DNA of 49,128 bases from Prevotella sp. UBA6447. Lineage in GTDB: Bacteria; Bacteroidota; Bacteroidia; Bacteroidales; Bacteroidaceae. The notes beneath the pieces are model-generated. The model was not told where the DNA came from. It searched no databases and saw only the letters and a list, made by a program, of their open reading frames with translations. Position numbers and translations under genes: made by a program. Positions 1 to 8,676 of this stretch are shown piece after piece (the first letter of the stretch is position 1; each line of letters begins with the position of its first letter). The stretch is taken from contig DJOD01000063.1 of the NCBI GenBank assembly GCA_002437115.1, positions 1 through 49,128 of the forward strand, in the 5' to 3' direction.

Positions 1-663
1 AACAGCAAGGGCGACATCATCATCGTCGAGATTCAGAACACGAGCGAGCTCTACTACCTGGAGCGGGTGCTCTACGGTGTGGCCAAGGCCATCACAGAGC
101 ACATCAACCTCGGCAGCACCTACAAGGAGGTGAAAAAGGTCTACTCCATCAGCATCCTCTACTTCGACCTGGGCAAGGGCTCCGACTACATCTACGTCGG
201 CCAGAACCATTTTGTCGGCCTGCACACGCAAGACCAACTCGTCATCAGCACCAAAGAGAAGGACACCATTGTGAGGAAATCGCCCTCGGAAATTTTCCCC
301 ACCTACATCCTCGTCCGAGTCAACGAGTTCAACAAGGTGGCCAAGTCGCCCCTGGAGGAATGGGTCAACTACTTGAAGAACGGCAACATCAGTCCTGACA
401 CGAAGGCTCCTGGCTTGCAAGAGGCACGGGAGAAACTCCAGTATTACTCAATGTCTAACGCCGAGCGCCAGGCCTACGACGAGCACGTCAACGCCATCAT
501 GATACAAAACGACGTGCTGGGCAACGCCAAGCTCGAAGGCCGCGCTGAGGGCCGCGCTGAGGAAAAAAAGCAGATCGCCCGCAAGATGTGCGCGTTGGGC
601 ATGAGCAGAGAACAAATCAGCAAAATCACAGGTCTTTCACAAGAACAATTGAGAGACTTGTGA
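1..663 (+). CDS. Rpn family recombination-promoting nuclease / PD-(D/E)XK putative transposase (5' end missing)
   Basis: The reading frame is open from base 1, so the gene starts before the window; 220 codons remain. Near the visible start is GDIIIVEIQ, which fits the E-x-Q catalytic core of the PDDEXK_2 nuclease family, followed by the family-typical segment LERVLYGVAKAI. The C-terminus has a charged Ala/Glu/Gly-rich helix (EGRAEGRAEEKKQ) and then an HTH-like tail (MSREQISKITGLSQEQL), a common ending for these proteins. Family members are usually about 280-310 residues, so roughly the first 70-90 are outside the window. Members act as DNA endonucleases that promote RecA-independent recombination and are often multicopy. 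No flanking inverted repeats are seen. The family call is good; activity cannot be judged without the N-terminal aspartate. Confidence 0.85.
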   Translation, partial: NSKGDIIIVEIQNTSELYYLERVLYGVAKAITEHINLGSTYKEVKKVYSISILYFDLGKGSDYIYVGQNHFVGLHTQDQLVISTKEKDTIVRKSPSEIFPTYILVRVNEFNKVAKSPLEEWVNYLKNGNISPDTKAPGLQEAREKLQYYSMSNAERQAYDEHVNAIMIQNDVLGNAKLEGRAEGRAEEKKQIARKMCALGMSREQISKITGLSQEQLRDL

Positions 664-686
664 CTTGAGAATATCACAAATTCACA

Positions 687-726
687 CAGGTTGACAAGGC
701 TAAAGACCTTGCCAACCTGCTTTTTT
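687..726 (+). terminator. Rho-independent terminator of the Rpn-family gene
   Basis: A 13-bp stem with one mismatch (687-699 against 707-719) and a 7-base loop is followed by six T residues (721-726). It lies 24 bp after the stop codon. Confidence 0.85.
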
Positions 727-804
727 ATGAAGAAAAATTAAATAAGTCAAAAAACGTAGAGCTATGCACAAATAAAAATCATTTTGCTTGCATATCTCAC
801 GAAA

Positions 805-838
805 TTTGACGAAATTTGTAGTCAAATTGTAACTTTCG
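805..838 (+). promoter_or_regulatory. Candidate Bacteroidota promoter for the C10 protease gene
   Basis: TTTG at 805-808 and TAACTTTC at 830-837 are 21 bp apart, one base off the TAnnTTTG consensus. The start would fall only a few bases before the ATG at 848, giving an almost leaderless mRNA, so this is tentative. Confidence 0.4.
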
Positions 839-847
839 CACATTTTT

Positions 848-2560
848 ATGCACATGAAAAAACATCTCACCATCATCGCGCTGGCTCTGATGGCCAGCCT
901 CCCCACGATGGCAAAGCAACGCACCCAGCAACAACTCCTGCAAGCCGCCCACTCGTTCCTACAAAACGGCGCGGCCAAAGGCAAGGCAGCCAAGGGCAAA
1001 CTGACTTTCACCAACACGTTGAGCAACACGCAACTCACCGTGCTCAACAGCAGCAACGGCCAAGCTGTCATCATGGCCAACGACGACACATTTGATCCCA
1101 TATTGGGCTATACCGATGAGCCCATCGACCCTAACAACATGGCACCCGCCTTCCAGTGGTGGATGGACAACATCAGCCAATCGATGGCCGAGGCCCTGGC
1201 CAAGGGCGAGGCTCCAGCCAAGGCGGAGAAGAGCAGCAACTACCGCGAGGAAGTGGCCGAGCTGCTGACCACCAAATGGGGACAGGAAGAGCCCTACTAC
1301 AACCTCACCCCAACCTACACCAAGAACACCCAGACAGCCCACTATGTGACGGGATGCGTGGCCACGGCCATGGCACAGGTCATGAAACACTACAACTATC
1401 CCGAAAAGGGCAAGGGCTACAACCGCTGGACCTTCTATCCCAACGGCAACAGCGCCACCGGCACCACCGTGCGCGTGAACTTCGCCAACACCTACGACTG
1501 GAACAACATGCTCGACACCTACAGCAAAGGCAGCTACAACGACGAGCAGGCCACAGCCGTGGCAACACTGATGAAAGACTGCGGCGGTGCAGTGAGCATG
1601 CAGTATGCGCCCGACGGCAGCGGATCTTACGCCTCCGACGCCTGCCTGGCAATGCGCAAGAACTTCAAGTATAATCAAGGCTGCAAATACTACATGCGCA
1701 ACTTCATGCCTAAGAATGTGTGGATGGACATGATTTATCGTGAGCTCAACGACGGTTGCCCCATCCTCTACGGCGGTGCCACGAAAGACAACTCGGGCCA
1801 CGAGTTTGTGTTTGACGGCTACGACAAGAATGGCCTTGTGCACGTCAACTGGGGATGGGAAGGCTCCAACGACGGCTATTTCGACGTGTCGCTGCTCAAC
1901 TCTCAGCAGGGCAGTTTCACCGAGCAGCAGAACATGGTCATCGTGCGACTGCCCGACGACACCCGCATCGACGGCTCCTACCACTCCGTGTGGGGCTCGA
2001 GCACCGGCCTGAACCTCGCACAGGTGGGCAACACCCTTCGCACCAACAACTTCACGGCATACAACGTCGACGTGGAAACCTTCACAGGGCAGCTTCAGAT
2101 GGTGGCTGAGAACCAGAAGACAGGCGACATCACTGTGCTGACCGACGACGACCCCGTAAGTAACATCGCCTACGGCAACGGCTACCAGTTTAGCTACAGT
2201 GCCGACATCAGTAAATTGGCCGACGGCGAATACCGCATATACGTGGGCTCTATGTCTACGTCCACCAGCAAGGCGGAGATGAAATGGCAGCCCGTGCTTG
2301 CCCACGAGAACTACACCTCCAGCTATCTGCTGACCGTCAAGGACGGCAATTACACGCTGACCAAGGCAACCACCTTCCCCACGACGGGCATCGCCAACAT
2401 CGTATCCACCAAGCATGAGGGCACCGGCACACGTGTCTACAACCTGCAAGGACAGGCCGTGTACCAGACAACAGACACCAACTTCGACATCAACCAGCTC
2501 AACCTGCACGGCACATACATCGTCAAGCAAGGTGCCAAAACCTACAAGGTGCTCAAGTAG
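848..2560 (+). CDS. Secreted C10 family (streptopain-type) cysteine protease with C-terminal sorting domain
   Basis: A 570-residue preproprotease. A signal peptide (MKKHLTIIALALMASLPTMA) is followed by an inhibitory propeptide of the Spi type (residues about 50-112, with DDTFDPILGYTDE). The catalytic domain carries the nucleophile Cys170 in TGCVATAMAQVM and the catalytic His318 in SGHEFVFDGYD, with VNWGWEGSNDGYF after it. The 148-residue Cys-His spacing equals that of streptococcal SpeB. The last about 60 residues (VYNLQGQAV ... GTYIVKQGAKTYKVLK) match a short type IX-like sorting domain, so export to the surface or medium is inferred. The ATG at 854 (MKKHL) is an equally plausible start. The next plus-strand gene is another secreted protease with the same kind of tail. 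Confidence 0.93.
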   Translation: MHMKKHLTIIALALMASLPTMAKQRTQQQLLQAAHSFLQNGAAKGKAAKGKLTFTNTLSNTQLTVLNSSNGQAVIMANDDTFDPILGYTDEPIDPNNMAPAFQWWMDNISQSMAEALAKGEAPAKAEKSSNYREEVAELLTTKWGQEEPYYNLTPTYTKNTQTAHYVTGCVATAMAQVMKHYNYPEKGKGYNRWTFYPNGNSATGTTVRVNFANTYDWNNMLDTYSKGSYNDEQATAVATLMKDCGGAVSMQYAPDGSGSYASDACLAMRKNFKYNQGCKYYMRNFMPKNVWMDMIYRELNDGCPILYGGATKDNSGHEFVFDGYDKNGLVHVNWGWEGSNDGYFDVSLLNSQQGSFTEQQNMVIVRLPDDTRIDGSYHSVWGSSTGLNLAQVGNTLRTNNFTAYNVDVETFTGQLQMVAENQKTGDITVLTDDDPVSNIAYGNGYQFSYSADISKLADGEYRIYVGSMSTSTSKAEMKWQPVLAHENYTSSYLLTVKDGNYTLTKATTFPTTGIANIVSTKHEGTGTRVYNLQGQAVYQTTDTNFDINQLNLHGTYIVKQGAKTYKVLK

Positions 2561-2594
2561 CAGTCCATCCTACAATCCAAAAAAAATTGAAATA

Positions 2595-2628
2595 GGGGCA
2601 TGCCCGAAACGGGGCATGCCCCCTTTTT
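2595..2628 (+). terminator. Strong GC-rich intrinsic terminator of the C10 protease gene
   Basis: A perfect 11-bp stem (GGGGCATGCCC at 2595-2605 with its complement at 2612-2622), 6-base loop GAAACG, then C and five T residues. It lies 34 bp after the stop codon. Confidence 0.92.
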
Positions 2629-2834
2629 GTCGATGGCAAGCAATCCATGCAACAACTACATGACAACTTTCGTAAAAAATAAGGTTCATCCAACATTTTG
2701 AGAGACACGGCAATCTTGTAGTAGAAAAGCCGCGAGGATTTGAAACGAAAACTCACAACAATCTATAGGCTAAAACGTGCAGCCAAAATCAACCACACAT
2801 CATTTGGCGCAAATAAGAGAAAATTAAGCGGTTA

Positions 2835-2863
2835 CGTAAATTACTGGTAATCAATAATTTACG
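2835..2863. repeat. 9-bp perfect inverted repeat
   Basis: CGTAAATTA (2835-2843) and TAATTTACG (2855-2863) flank an 11-base spacer. There is no T tract, so it is not a classical terminator. It could be a regulator site or a dispersed intergenic repeat; function unknown. Confidence 0.6.
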
Positions 2864-2926
2864 GGCTAATATCTTTTTATTCAGTGCATAAGTTAAGTTT
2901 TTTTGTTACGATAAAAGCCACATTGA

Positions 2927-3014
2927 GTGGAAATGAAGGCCTAAAGGAGTCTCAATAAGGCCTTTGTTGCGCCTCGATATGGCCTTTAGCGGGTCTCAAT
3001 AAGGGCTTAACCTC
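2927..3014. repeat. Degenerate 22-bp tandem repeat, three clear copies plus one eroded
   Basis: Units begin at 2949, 2971 and 2993, exactly 22 bp apart, with the core G[T/C]CTC[A/G]ATA[A/T]GG followed by a GGCCTTT-like segment. An eroded copy with one indel precedes them at about 2927. It lies about 200 bp upstream of the M6 protease promoter and has no coding capacity. Confidence 0.75.
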
Positions 3015-3210
3015 CAATTCAAAACATCCAACCACAGGCTTTGAAAGGCAAAAAAAGCGCTTTCTCGCTCTATTTCACTTGATATTCCGAACAAACATCT
3101 CAGCCAAAAGTCTTTACAAAGGCAAAACAACACAAACCGAGCGGAAAGGCATCATCGAAATAGATACATGATGAAAAAAGCAATGCTATTTGCAACTTTA
3201 CATATACAAG

Positions 3211-3243
3211 TTTTGTATGTTTCCAATTTCTTCTTAATTTTGC
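3211..3243 (+). promoter_or_regulatory. Promoter of the M6 protease gene
   Basis: TTTTG (3211-3215), 19 bp, then TAATTTTG (3235-3242), a full match to the Bacteroidota sigma-ABfr consensus. The predicted leader is about 50 nt. Confidence 0.8.
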
Positions 3244-3300
3244 CAAGCCTCCGAAAGGCACATTGGAAAAAGATACAAACAATGGAAAACCAATAGCAAC

Positions 3301-5472
3301 ATGAAAAAAGCACTACTCACCACAGCCCTCGCGATGGTTACCATGGCGGCCATGGCTGTACCAGCCAAGCGCGGACAATGGAAAAGCGTGAAGCTCAACG
3401 ACGGCACCACCGTGCGTGTGGAACTGCGCGGCGACGAGTTCAACCACTACTGGCAAGCAGCCGACGGAACCCGCTACGTGAAAAACGGAAACACCTGGCA
3501 GGAAGCCGACGACACGCCGTCAGCAAGCGCGAGGCGGGCAGTAGCGCGACGCGCCTCAGCCAACATCCGGCGCGCGGTCGCCCGACAAAAGGCGCAGAGC
3601 TTCAAGGGCCAGAAGAAGGGGCTGATAATCCTCGTCGACTTCCCCGACAAGCAGTTCAGGATCGGTCACGACAAGGCGCTCTACGAAAGGATTGCCAACG
3701 AGAAAGGTTACTCGGAGAATGGTTTCTTGGGCTCCGTGAGCGACTACTTCAACGCGCAAAGCAACGGGCAGTTTGACCTCACGTTCGATGTGGTGGGACC
3801 CGTGCGCGCCACGAAAAATTCGACCTATTATGGGGGCAGCTCAAGCGACGGCAACGACGAGCCCGTGGATGAACTGGTGAGAGACGTGTGCCAACAAATG
3901 GAGGGAAAGGTGAACTTTGCCGACTACGACTGGGATGGCGACGGCGAAGTGGAGCAAGTGTTCCTGCTCTACGCAGGGCAGGGACAGGCCGATGGTGGAG
4001 ACAACAGCACCATCTGGCCGCACGAATACTGGCTCTCGGCCTATGAAAACGGCAAAAAGCTGACGGTAGGCGGCGTGACCATCGACACCTACGCCTGCTC
4101 GTGCGAGCTCAACGGCACCAATGGACTCGACGGACTCGGAACCATCTGCCATGAGTTTTCCCACTGCCTTGGTTTGCCCGACCTCTACGACACCAACTAT
4201 GGCGGCAACTTCGGCATGGGCGACTTCAGCCTGATGGACATGGGAAGCTATCTCGGCAACGGCCTGACACCGCCCAACTACACCGCATGGGAGCGCTGGT
4301 ACTGCGGATGGCAGGAGCCCGTGGAGCTGGGCGAGACCGACACGACAGTGACGGGCATGCAACCACTCAGTAACCACGGGAACACCTACGTCGTCTACAA
4401 CCCCGGCAACCACAACGAGTATTACCTCCTGGAGAACCGCCAGCGCATGGGATGGGACGTGAACCTACCCAGCCACGGGCTGATGGTGAGCCACGTGGAC
4501 TACGATCCCAACATCTGGGAATACAACATTGTGAACACCTTCACGAAGCGAGGAGACGAATATGAGCAAGCCGGTGTGAGGAACGACCACCAGCGACTCA
4601 CCATCTTCCACGCAGACAACGAGGAAGGGAGCGGCTACTACGACTACACCGGCAAATACATCACCACCTCGGAGACGCACGACCTCTACCCCAACGGCAG
4701 CCTCGACTCTCTGACCAACCTGTCGGCACCGGCCACCACGCTTCACAACGCCAACACCGACGGCACCCACTACATGAACCGCGGTTTCTACAACATCGCC
4801 GAAAGCCGGGGCGGAAAGGTGTCGTTCGACTATCGGAAGACAGCCTCAACCAGGACCGACACGCCAGCCGACGGCGAGTACCTGCTACGCGAAACATTCG
4901 ACCAGTGTAACGGCACAGGTGGAAACTCGGGCGGCTTCAGCGGCAACATCGCCAGCGGCGCGTTCACGCCCGACCTCAACGGTTGGAGCGCCAACGTCGC
5001 ATACGGCGCAGACCAGTGTGCCCGCTTCGGCAACAGCAAAAAGGCGGGCACCGCAACCACACCCGCCTTCACCGCCGTGGCCGACACCATGACACTCACC
5101 TTCCGCGCCGCAGGGTGGTATGCCGACAAGGACGGGGCCGACCTGCTCGTGTCGCTCAACGGAAACGGCAAGTTCGCCGGCAGCGAAGCCCCTGAAGTGA
5201 GCCTCACAATGGCCAAGGGAGCCTGGACCACCTACACCCTGCGCTTCACCGCGACAGGCACGCTCAGCGTCACCTTCGAACCCAGCAAGCGCTTCTTTCT
5301 CGATGACGTTCGCGTGACACGCCCCGTCGGCACGGCGGTCAAGACCATCCTGCCCAGCGATGCCGAGAAGCCCATGGCCATCTACAGCCTCACGGGGCAG
5401 TACCTGGGCACCAACACGCAGCGGCTGCCCCATGGCATCTATATCGTGGGAGGTAAGAAAGTGGCGAAATAA
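3301..5472 (+). CDS. Secreted M6 family metalloprotease with C-terminal sorting domain
   Basis: A 723-residue exported zinc protease. An N-terminal signal peptide (MKKALLTTALAMVTMAAMA) is followed by a propeptide-like region. The M6 domain (about 105-500) contains the zinc-binding HEFSH at 284-288, a downstream GLPDLYD, and LMDMGSY as the likely Met-turn. DWDGDG at 210-215 looks like a calcium-binding loop. Residues about 520-670 resemble a jelly-roll/choice-of-anchor module seen in secreted Bacteroidota proteins. The C-terminus (MAIYSLTGQYLGT ... GIYIVGGKKVAK) is a short sorting-type domain like that of the upstream C10 protease. It has its own promoter and no co-transcribed neighbour; gpmI follows after 88 bp under a separate promoter. 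Degradation of extracellular protein is inferred. Confidence 0.93.
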   Translation: MKKALLTTALAMVTMAAMAVPAKRGQWKSVKLNDGTTVRVELRGDEFNHYWQAADGTRYVKNGNTWQEADDTPSASARRAVARRASANIRRAVARQKAQSFKGQKKGLIILVDFPDKQFRIGHDKALYERIANEKGYSENGFLGSVSDYFNAQSNGQFDLTFDVVGPVRATKNSTYYGGSSSDGNDEPVDELVRDVCQQMEGKVNFADYDWDGDGEVEQVFLLYAGQGQADGGDNSTIWPHEYWLSAYENGKKLTVGGVTIDTYACSCELNGTNGLDGLGTICHEFSHCLGLPDLYDTNYGGNFGMGDFSLMDMGSYLGNGLTPPNYTAWERWYCGWQEPVELGETDTTVTGMQPLSNHGNTYVVYNPGNHNEYYLLENRQRMGWDVNLPSHGLMVSHVDYDPNIWEYNIVNTFTKRGDEYEQAGVRNDHQRLTIFHADNEEGSGYYDYTGKYITTSETHDLYPNGSLDSLTNLSAPATTLHNANTDGTHYMNRGFYNIAESRGGKVSFDYRKTASTRTDTPADGEYLLRETFDQCNGTGGNSGGFSGNIASGAFTPDLNGWSANVAYGADQCARFGNSKKAGTATTPAFTAVADTMTLTFRAAGWYADKDGADLLVSLNGNGKFAGSEAPEVSLTMAKGAWTTYTLRFTATGTLSVTFEPSKRFFLDDVRVTRPVGTAVKTILPSDAEKPMAIYSLTGQYLGTNTQRLPHGIYIVGGKKVAK

Positions 5473-5482
5473 GCCTATTTAA

Positions 5483-5513
5483 CCTTTTCACATTTTGCCA
5501 AAATGTGAAAAGG
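5483..5513. promoter_or_regulatory. 31-bp near-perfect palindrome over the gpmI -33 element
   Basis: CCTTTTCACATTTT (5483-5496) and its exact complement (5500-5513) flank only three bases. No T run follows, which argues against a terminator for the M6 gene. It covers the -33 box of the gpmI promoter, as an operator would. The binding protein is unknown. Confidence 0.65.
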
Positions 5514-5524
5514 TCGTAACTTTG
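5493..5524 (+). promoter_or_regulatory. gpmI promoter
   Basis: TTTTG (5493-5497), 19-bp spacer, TAACTTTG (5517-5524). Both boxes match the Bacteroidota consensus. The leader to the ATG at 5561 is about 30 nt. Confidence 0.85.
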
Positions 5525-5560
5525 CAAACAGATACAAAACCATTAAAAAATATTACAACT

Positions 5561-7084
5561 ATGGCAAAGAAAGCAATCCTGATGATCCTCGACGGATGGG
5601 GCATCGGCAAGCACGACAAAGGCGACGCTATCTACAACACGCCGACTCCTTATCTCGACTATCTCAACGCTACGTGCGCACACTCGCAGCTCCGCGCCTG
5701 CGGTGAGGACGTGGGGCTGCCCGCCGGACAGATGGGCAACTCGGAGGTCGGACACCTCAACATCGGTGCCGGTCGTGTGGTATACCAGGACCTGGTGAAG
5801 ATCAACAAGGCTTGTGAGAGCGGCGACATCCTCAAGAACAAGGAGATTGTCAGCGCGTACAGCTACGCGCAGAAGACTGGCAAGCGCCTCCACATCATGG
5901 GCCTGACATCGACGGGTGGCGTACACTCAAGCCTCAACCACCTCTTCAAGCTCCTTGAAATCTCGAAGGAGTATGGCTTGAAGAATACCTACGTGCACTG
6001 CTTCATGGACGGCCGCGACTGTGATCCGAAGAGCGGAAAGGGCTTCATCGACGAGGTGCAGCAGTGCTGCGAAAAGAACGACGCACACATCGCCAGCATC
6101 ATCGGACGCTTCTACGCCATGGACCGCGACAACCGATGGAATCGCGTGAAAGAGGCTTACGACCTGCTCGTGGAGGCCAAAGGCAAGCAAGCCGACGACC
6201 TGCTCAAGGCCATGGATGAGAGCTATGCCGAGGGTGTGACCGACGAGTTCATCAAGCCTATACACAACGCCAAGGTGGAGGGCACCATCCAGGAGGGCGA
6301 TGTCATCATCTTCATCAACTTCCGCAACGACCGCGCCCGCGAGCTGACCTATGTGCTCACGCAGAAGGACATGCCCGAGGAAGGCATGCACACCATCAAG
6401 GACCTGCAATACTACTGCATGACACCCTACGACGCCAACTTCAAGGGCGTGCACATCCTCTACCCAAAGGAAGACGTGCGCGACACGCTGGCCGAATATC
6501 TCTCCAACAACGGTAAGCGCCAGCTCCACACGGCCGAGACAGAGAAGTATGCACACGTGACCTTCTTCCTCAACGGCGGACGCGAGCAGCCCTTCCCCGG
6601 TGAGGACCGCATTCTGGTGCACTCGCCAAAGGTGGCCACCTACGACCTGCAGCCGGAGATGAGCGCCTACGAGGTGAAGGAGAAGCTCGTCGGAGCCATC
6701 AACACGCAGGAGTACGATTTCATCGTGGTGAACTTCGCCAACGGCGACATGGTGGGCCACACGGGGGTCTACAACGCCATCGCCAAGGCCGTGTGGGCCG
6801 TAGACCACTGCGTGAAGGACGTCATCGAGGCTGCCAAGGCCAACGACTATGAGGCCATCATCATCGCCGACCACGGCAACGCCGACCACACCATCAACGA
6901 CGACGGAACGCCCAACACACAGCACTCGCTCAACCCGGTGCCGTTCATCTACGTCACCAACAACAACTCGGCTACCGTCAAGGACGGCCGACTGGCCGAT
7001 GTGGCTCCTTCCATCCTCCATATCATGGGTCTGGAACAGCCTGCCGACATGACAGGTGAGTGCCTCATCAGCGACAACAAGTAA
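5561..7084 (+). CDS. gpmI: 2,3-bisphosphoglycerate-independent phosphoglycerate mutase
   Basis: Interconverts 3- and 2-phosphoglycerate in glycolysis and gluconeogenesis, in the cytoplasm, with Mn2+. The 507-residue protein has the expected family length (about 510). The metal-binding Asp lies in LMILDGWGIG near the N-terminus, the phosphorylated Ser61 in QMGNSEVGHLNIGAGR, and the second metal cluster in ADHGNADHT and NTQHSLNPVPF. I start at the ATG at 5561 (MAKKAILMILDGWG). The open frame extends upstream to 5495, but that would run through the promoter and the palindrome and adds no family sequence. The gene appears monocistronic. Confidence 0.97.
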   Translation: MAKKAILMILDGWGIGKHDKGDAIYNTPTPYLDYLNATCAHSQLRACGEDVGLPAGQMGNSEVGHLNIGAGRVVYQDLVKINKACESGDILKNKEIVSAYSYAQKTGKRLHIMGLTSTGGVHSSLNHLFKLLEISKEYGLKNTYVHCFMDGRDCDPKSGKGFIDEVQQCCEKNDAHIASIIGRFYAMDRDNRWNRVKEAYDLLVEAKGKQADDLLKAMDESYAEGVTDEFIKPIHNAKVEGTIQEGDVIIFINFRNDRARELTYVLTQKDMPEEGMHTIKDLQYYCMTPYDANFKGVHILYPKEDVRDTLAEYLSNNGKRQLHTAETEKYAHVTFFLNGGREQPFPGEDRILVHSPKVATYDLQPEMSAYEVKEKLVGAINTQEYDFIVVNFANGDMVGHTGVYNAIAKAVWAVDHCVKDVIEAAKANDYEAIIIADHGNADHTINDDGTPNTQHSLNPVPFIYVTNNNSATVKDGRLADVAPSILHIMGLEQPADMTGECLISDNK

Positions 7085-7219
7085 AACACGACAGAGGTCT
7101 TCTCGACCTGGGAAGACTTCCCAACTTTGTCTCAACACGCAGGGAGTCGGGGAAACAAATGGACGCCAACCACGCGGCCTTTCCCCGATTCCCTGTTTTC
7201 ATTCATCACCCATCAAGTC

Positions 7220-7885
7220 ATGAACGTCAAGATAGAAGCAAGCTGGAAACAACATTTGGCAGCGGAGTTTGACAAGCCTTACTTCGCCGATCTCACCCGG
7301 CAGGTACGCCAAGAGTACCAAAACGGACCGTGTTACCCGCCGGGTCACCTCATCTTCAACGCCTTTAACCTCTGTCCCTTCGACCAAGTGAAGGTGGTCA
7401 TCATCGGCCAAGACCCCTACCATGAGCCAGGACAAGCCATGGGACTGAGCTTCTCGGTGCCCGAGGGCGTAACGACACCCCCGTCACTCATCAACATCTT
7501 CAAGGAAATCAGCAACGACCTCGGAACGCCCATGCCCAAGGATGGCGACCTCACGCGCTGGGCCCAACAAGGTGTGCTGCTGCTCAACGCCACCCTCACG
7601 GTGCGCGCTCATCTAGCCAACAGCCACCAACGACTGGGCTGGAGCCTCTTCACCGACGCGGCCATCAAGGCCCTGTCGGCCGAACGCCAAGGGCTGGTCT
7701 ACATGCTGTGGGGCGGCTATGCACGCTCCAAACGCACGCTCATCGACAGCCAGCGCAACCTCGTGCTGGAGTCGGTACACCCCTCCCCGCTGTCTGCCAA
7801 CCGTGGCGGATGGTTCGGGCAGCATCAGTTCTCGCGCTGCAACGCTTACTTGGAGAGCCAAGGAAAGGCACCCATCGCCTGGTAG
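7220..7885 (+). CDS. ung: Uracil-DNA glycosylase
   Basis: Removes uracil from DNA at the start of base-excision repair. With the start at 7220 (MNVKIEASWKQHL) the protein is 221 residues, close to the usual 220-230. It has all family 1 motifs: GQDPYH with catalytic Asp65 and His68, LLLNATLTVRAHLANSH, and HPSPLSA with His187, the same residue number as in E. coli Ung. The frame is open upstream to 7127, but that stretch does not resemble the family. No consensus promoter is obvious; CAACTTTG at 7121-7128 is one base off a -7 box. Confidence 0.97.
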   Translation: MNVKIEASWKQHLAAEFDKPYFADLTRQVRQEYQNGPCYPPGHLIFNAFNLCPFDQVKVVIIGQDPYHEPGQAMGLSFSVPEGVTTPPSLINIFKEISNDLGTPMPKDGDLTRWAQQGVLLLNATLTVRAHLANSHQRLGWSLFTDAAIKALSAERQGLVYMLWGGYARSKRTLIDSQRNLVLESVHPSPLSANRGGWFGQHQFSRCNAYLESQGKAPIAW

Positions 7886-7992
7886 AAGGCCAAGCTCATT
7901 ACCAACAAAGCTACAACAAAACCAAGAAAAAGCGATGAAACCGCCCAAAATGAGGCCTCCCATCGCAAGCAACAAGACAAAAAGAAAAAGCC

Positions 7993-8640
7993 ATGACAGA
8001 CAACCAGCGAGGTGCCAACCTCCATATCATACAAGTAGGCAACGTGCTCGTGTCGCCCGACATCTTCACCGAGGAGTTTTGCTGCGACCTCGACAAATGC
8101 AAGGGGGCGTGTTGCGTGGAAGGCGATGCCGGCGCACCTGTCACCCTCGATGAAATCGGCAATTTGGAAGAGTCGCTCGACGTGGTTTGGAACCAACTAA
8201 CGGCTTCGGCACAAAGTGTGATTGATCGCCAAGGCGTAGCATACACGGATGCCGACGGCGAACTGGTGACAAGCATCGTGGGCGGCAAAGACTGCGTGTT
8301 CACCTGCCACCAAGACCTCACCGACCGCAAGGACGGGCACACCATCCATGACTGCTGCCTTTGTGCGCTGGAGTGCGCCTGCAACGCAGGCAAGACCCAC
8401 TGGGCAAAGCCCATCTCTTGCGCTCTGTACCCCATCCGCGAGAAACAATTCAACGGCGGCCTGGTGGGCATCAACTACCACCGGTGGGATATCTGCAAGG
8501 ATGCGGTAAAAAAGGGGCGCGAACTCCATTTGCCTCTTTACGTGTTTCTGAAAGAACCCCTTGTCCGAAGGTACGGACAAGCATGGTATAAGGAATTGTG
8601 CGACATAGCCGAAGAACTCAAACAGCAAGGTCTGCTGTAA
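7993..8640 (+). CDS. DUF3109 family cysteine-rich protein
   Basis: A 215-residue cytoplasmic protein with many cysteines: FCCDLDKCKGACC at residues 29-41, and later CVFTC, CCLCALECAC and KPISCALYPI. The pattern fits the DUF3109 family, related to the YkgJ-type putative metal or Fe-S binding proteins. The biochemical role is unknown. It starts after the A-rich stretch AAAAAGAAAAAGCC, typical of weakly SD-dependent Bacteroidota starts. It lies 107 bp after ung and may be read with it; it faces the minus-strand gene ending at 8677. Confidence 0.85.
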   Translation: MTDNQRGANLHIIQVGNVLVSPDIFTEEFCCDLDKCKGACCVEGDAGAPVTLDEIGNLEESLDVVWNQLTASAQSVIDRQGVAYTDADGELVTSIVGGKDCVFTCHQDLTDRKDGHTIHDCCLCALECACNAGKTHWAKPISCALYPIREKQFNGGLVGINYHRWDICKDAVKKGRELHLPLYVFLKEPLVRRYGQAWYKELCDIAEELKQQGLL

Positions 8641-8676
8641 GGGGCGCAAACCTAACACTGCACCATCCATGGCTCA

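Larger units (their letters stand above)
2629..3210 (+). other. Intergenic region without a supported gene
   Basis: About 580 bp between the C10 terminator and the M6 protease promoter, AT-richer than the flanking genes. It contains an inverted repeat (2835-2863) and a degenerate 22-bp tandem repeat (2927-3014). No open frame in it has a protein-like composition or a start context that I would support. Confidence 0.6.

Noticed and set aside
1..726. Rpn-family gene as part of an insertion sequence
   Set aside because: No terminal inverted repeats or target duplication are visible on the right side; these genes are usually stand-alone.
2927..3014. Possible CRISPR array
   Set aside because: The units are directly adjacent with a 22-bp period and no unique spacers, and no cas genes are nearby.
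5483..5513. Terminator of the M6 protease gene
   Set aside because: The stem is strong, but no T run follows on the plus strand and it covers a good promoter -33 box. An operator is preferred, although dual use cannot be excluded.
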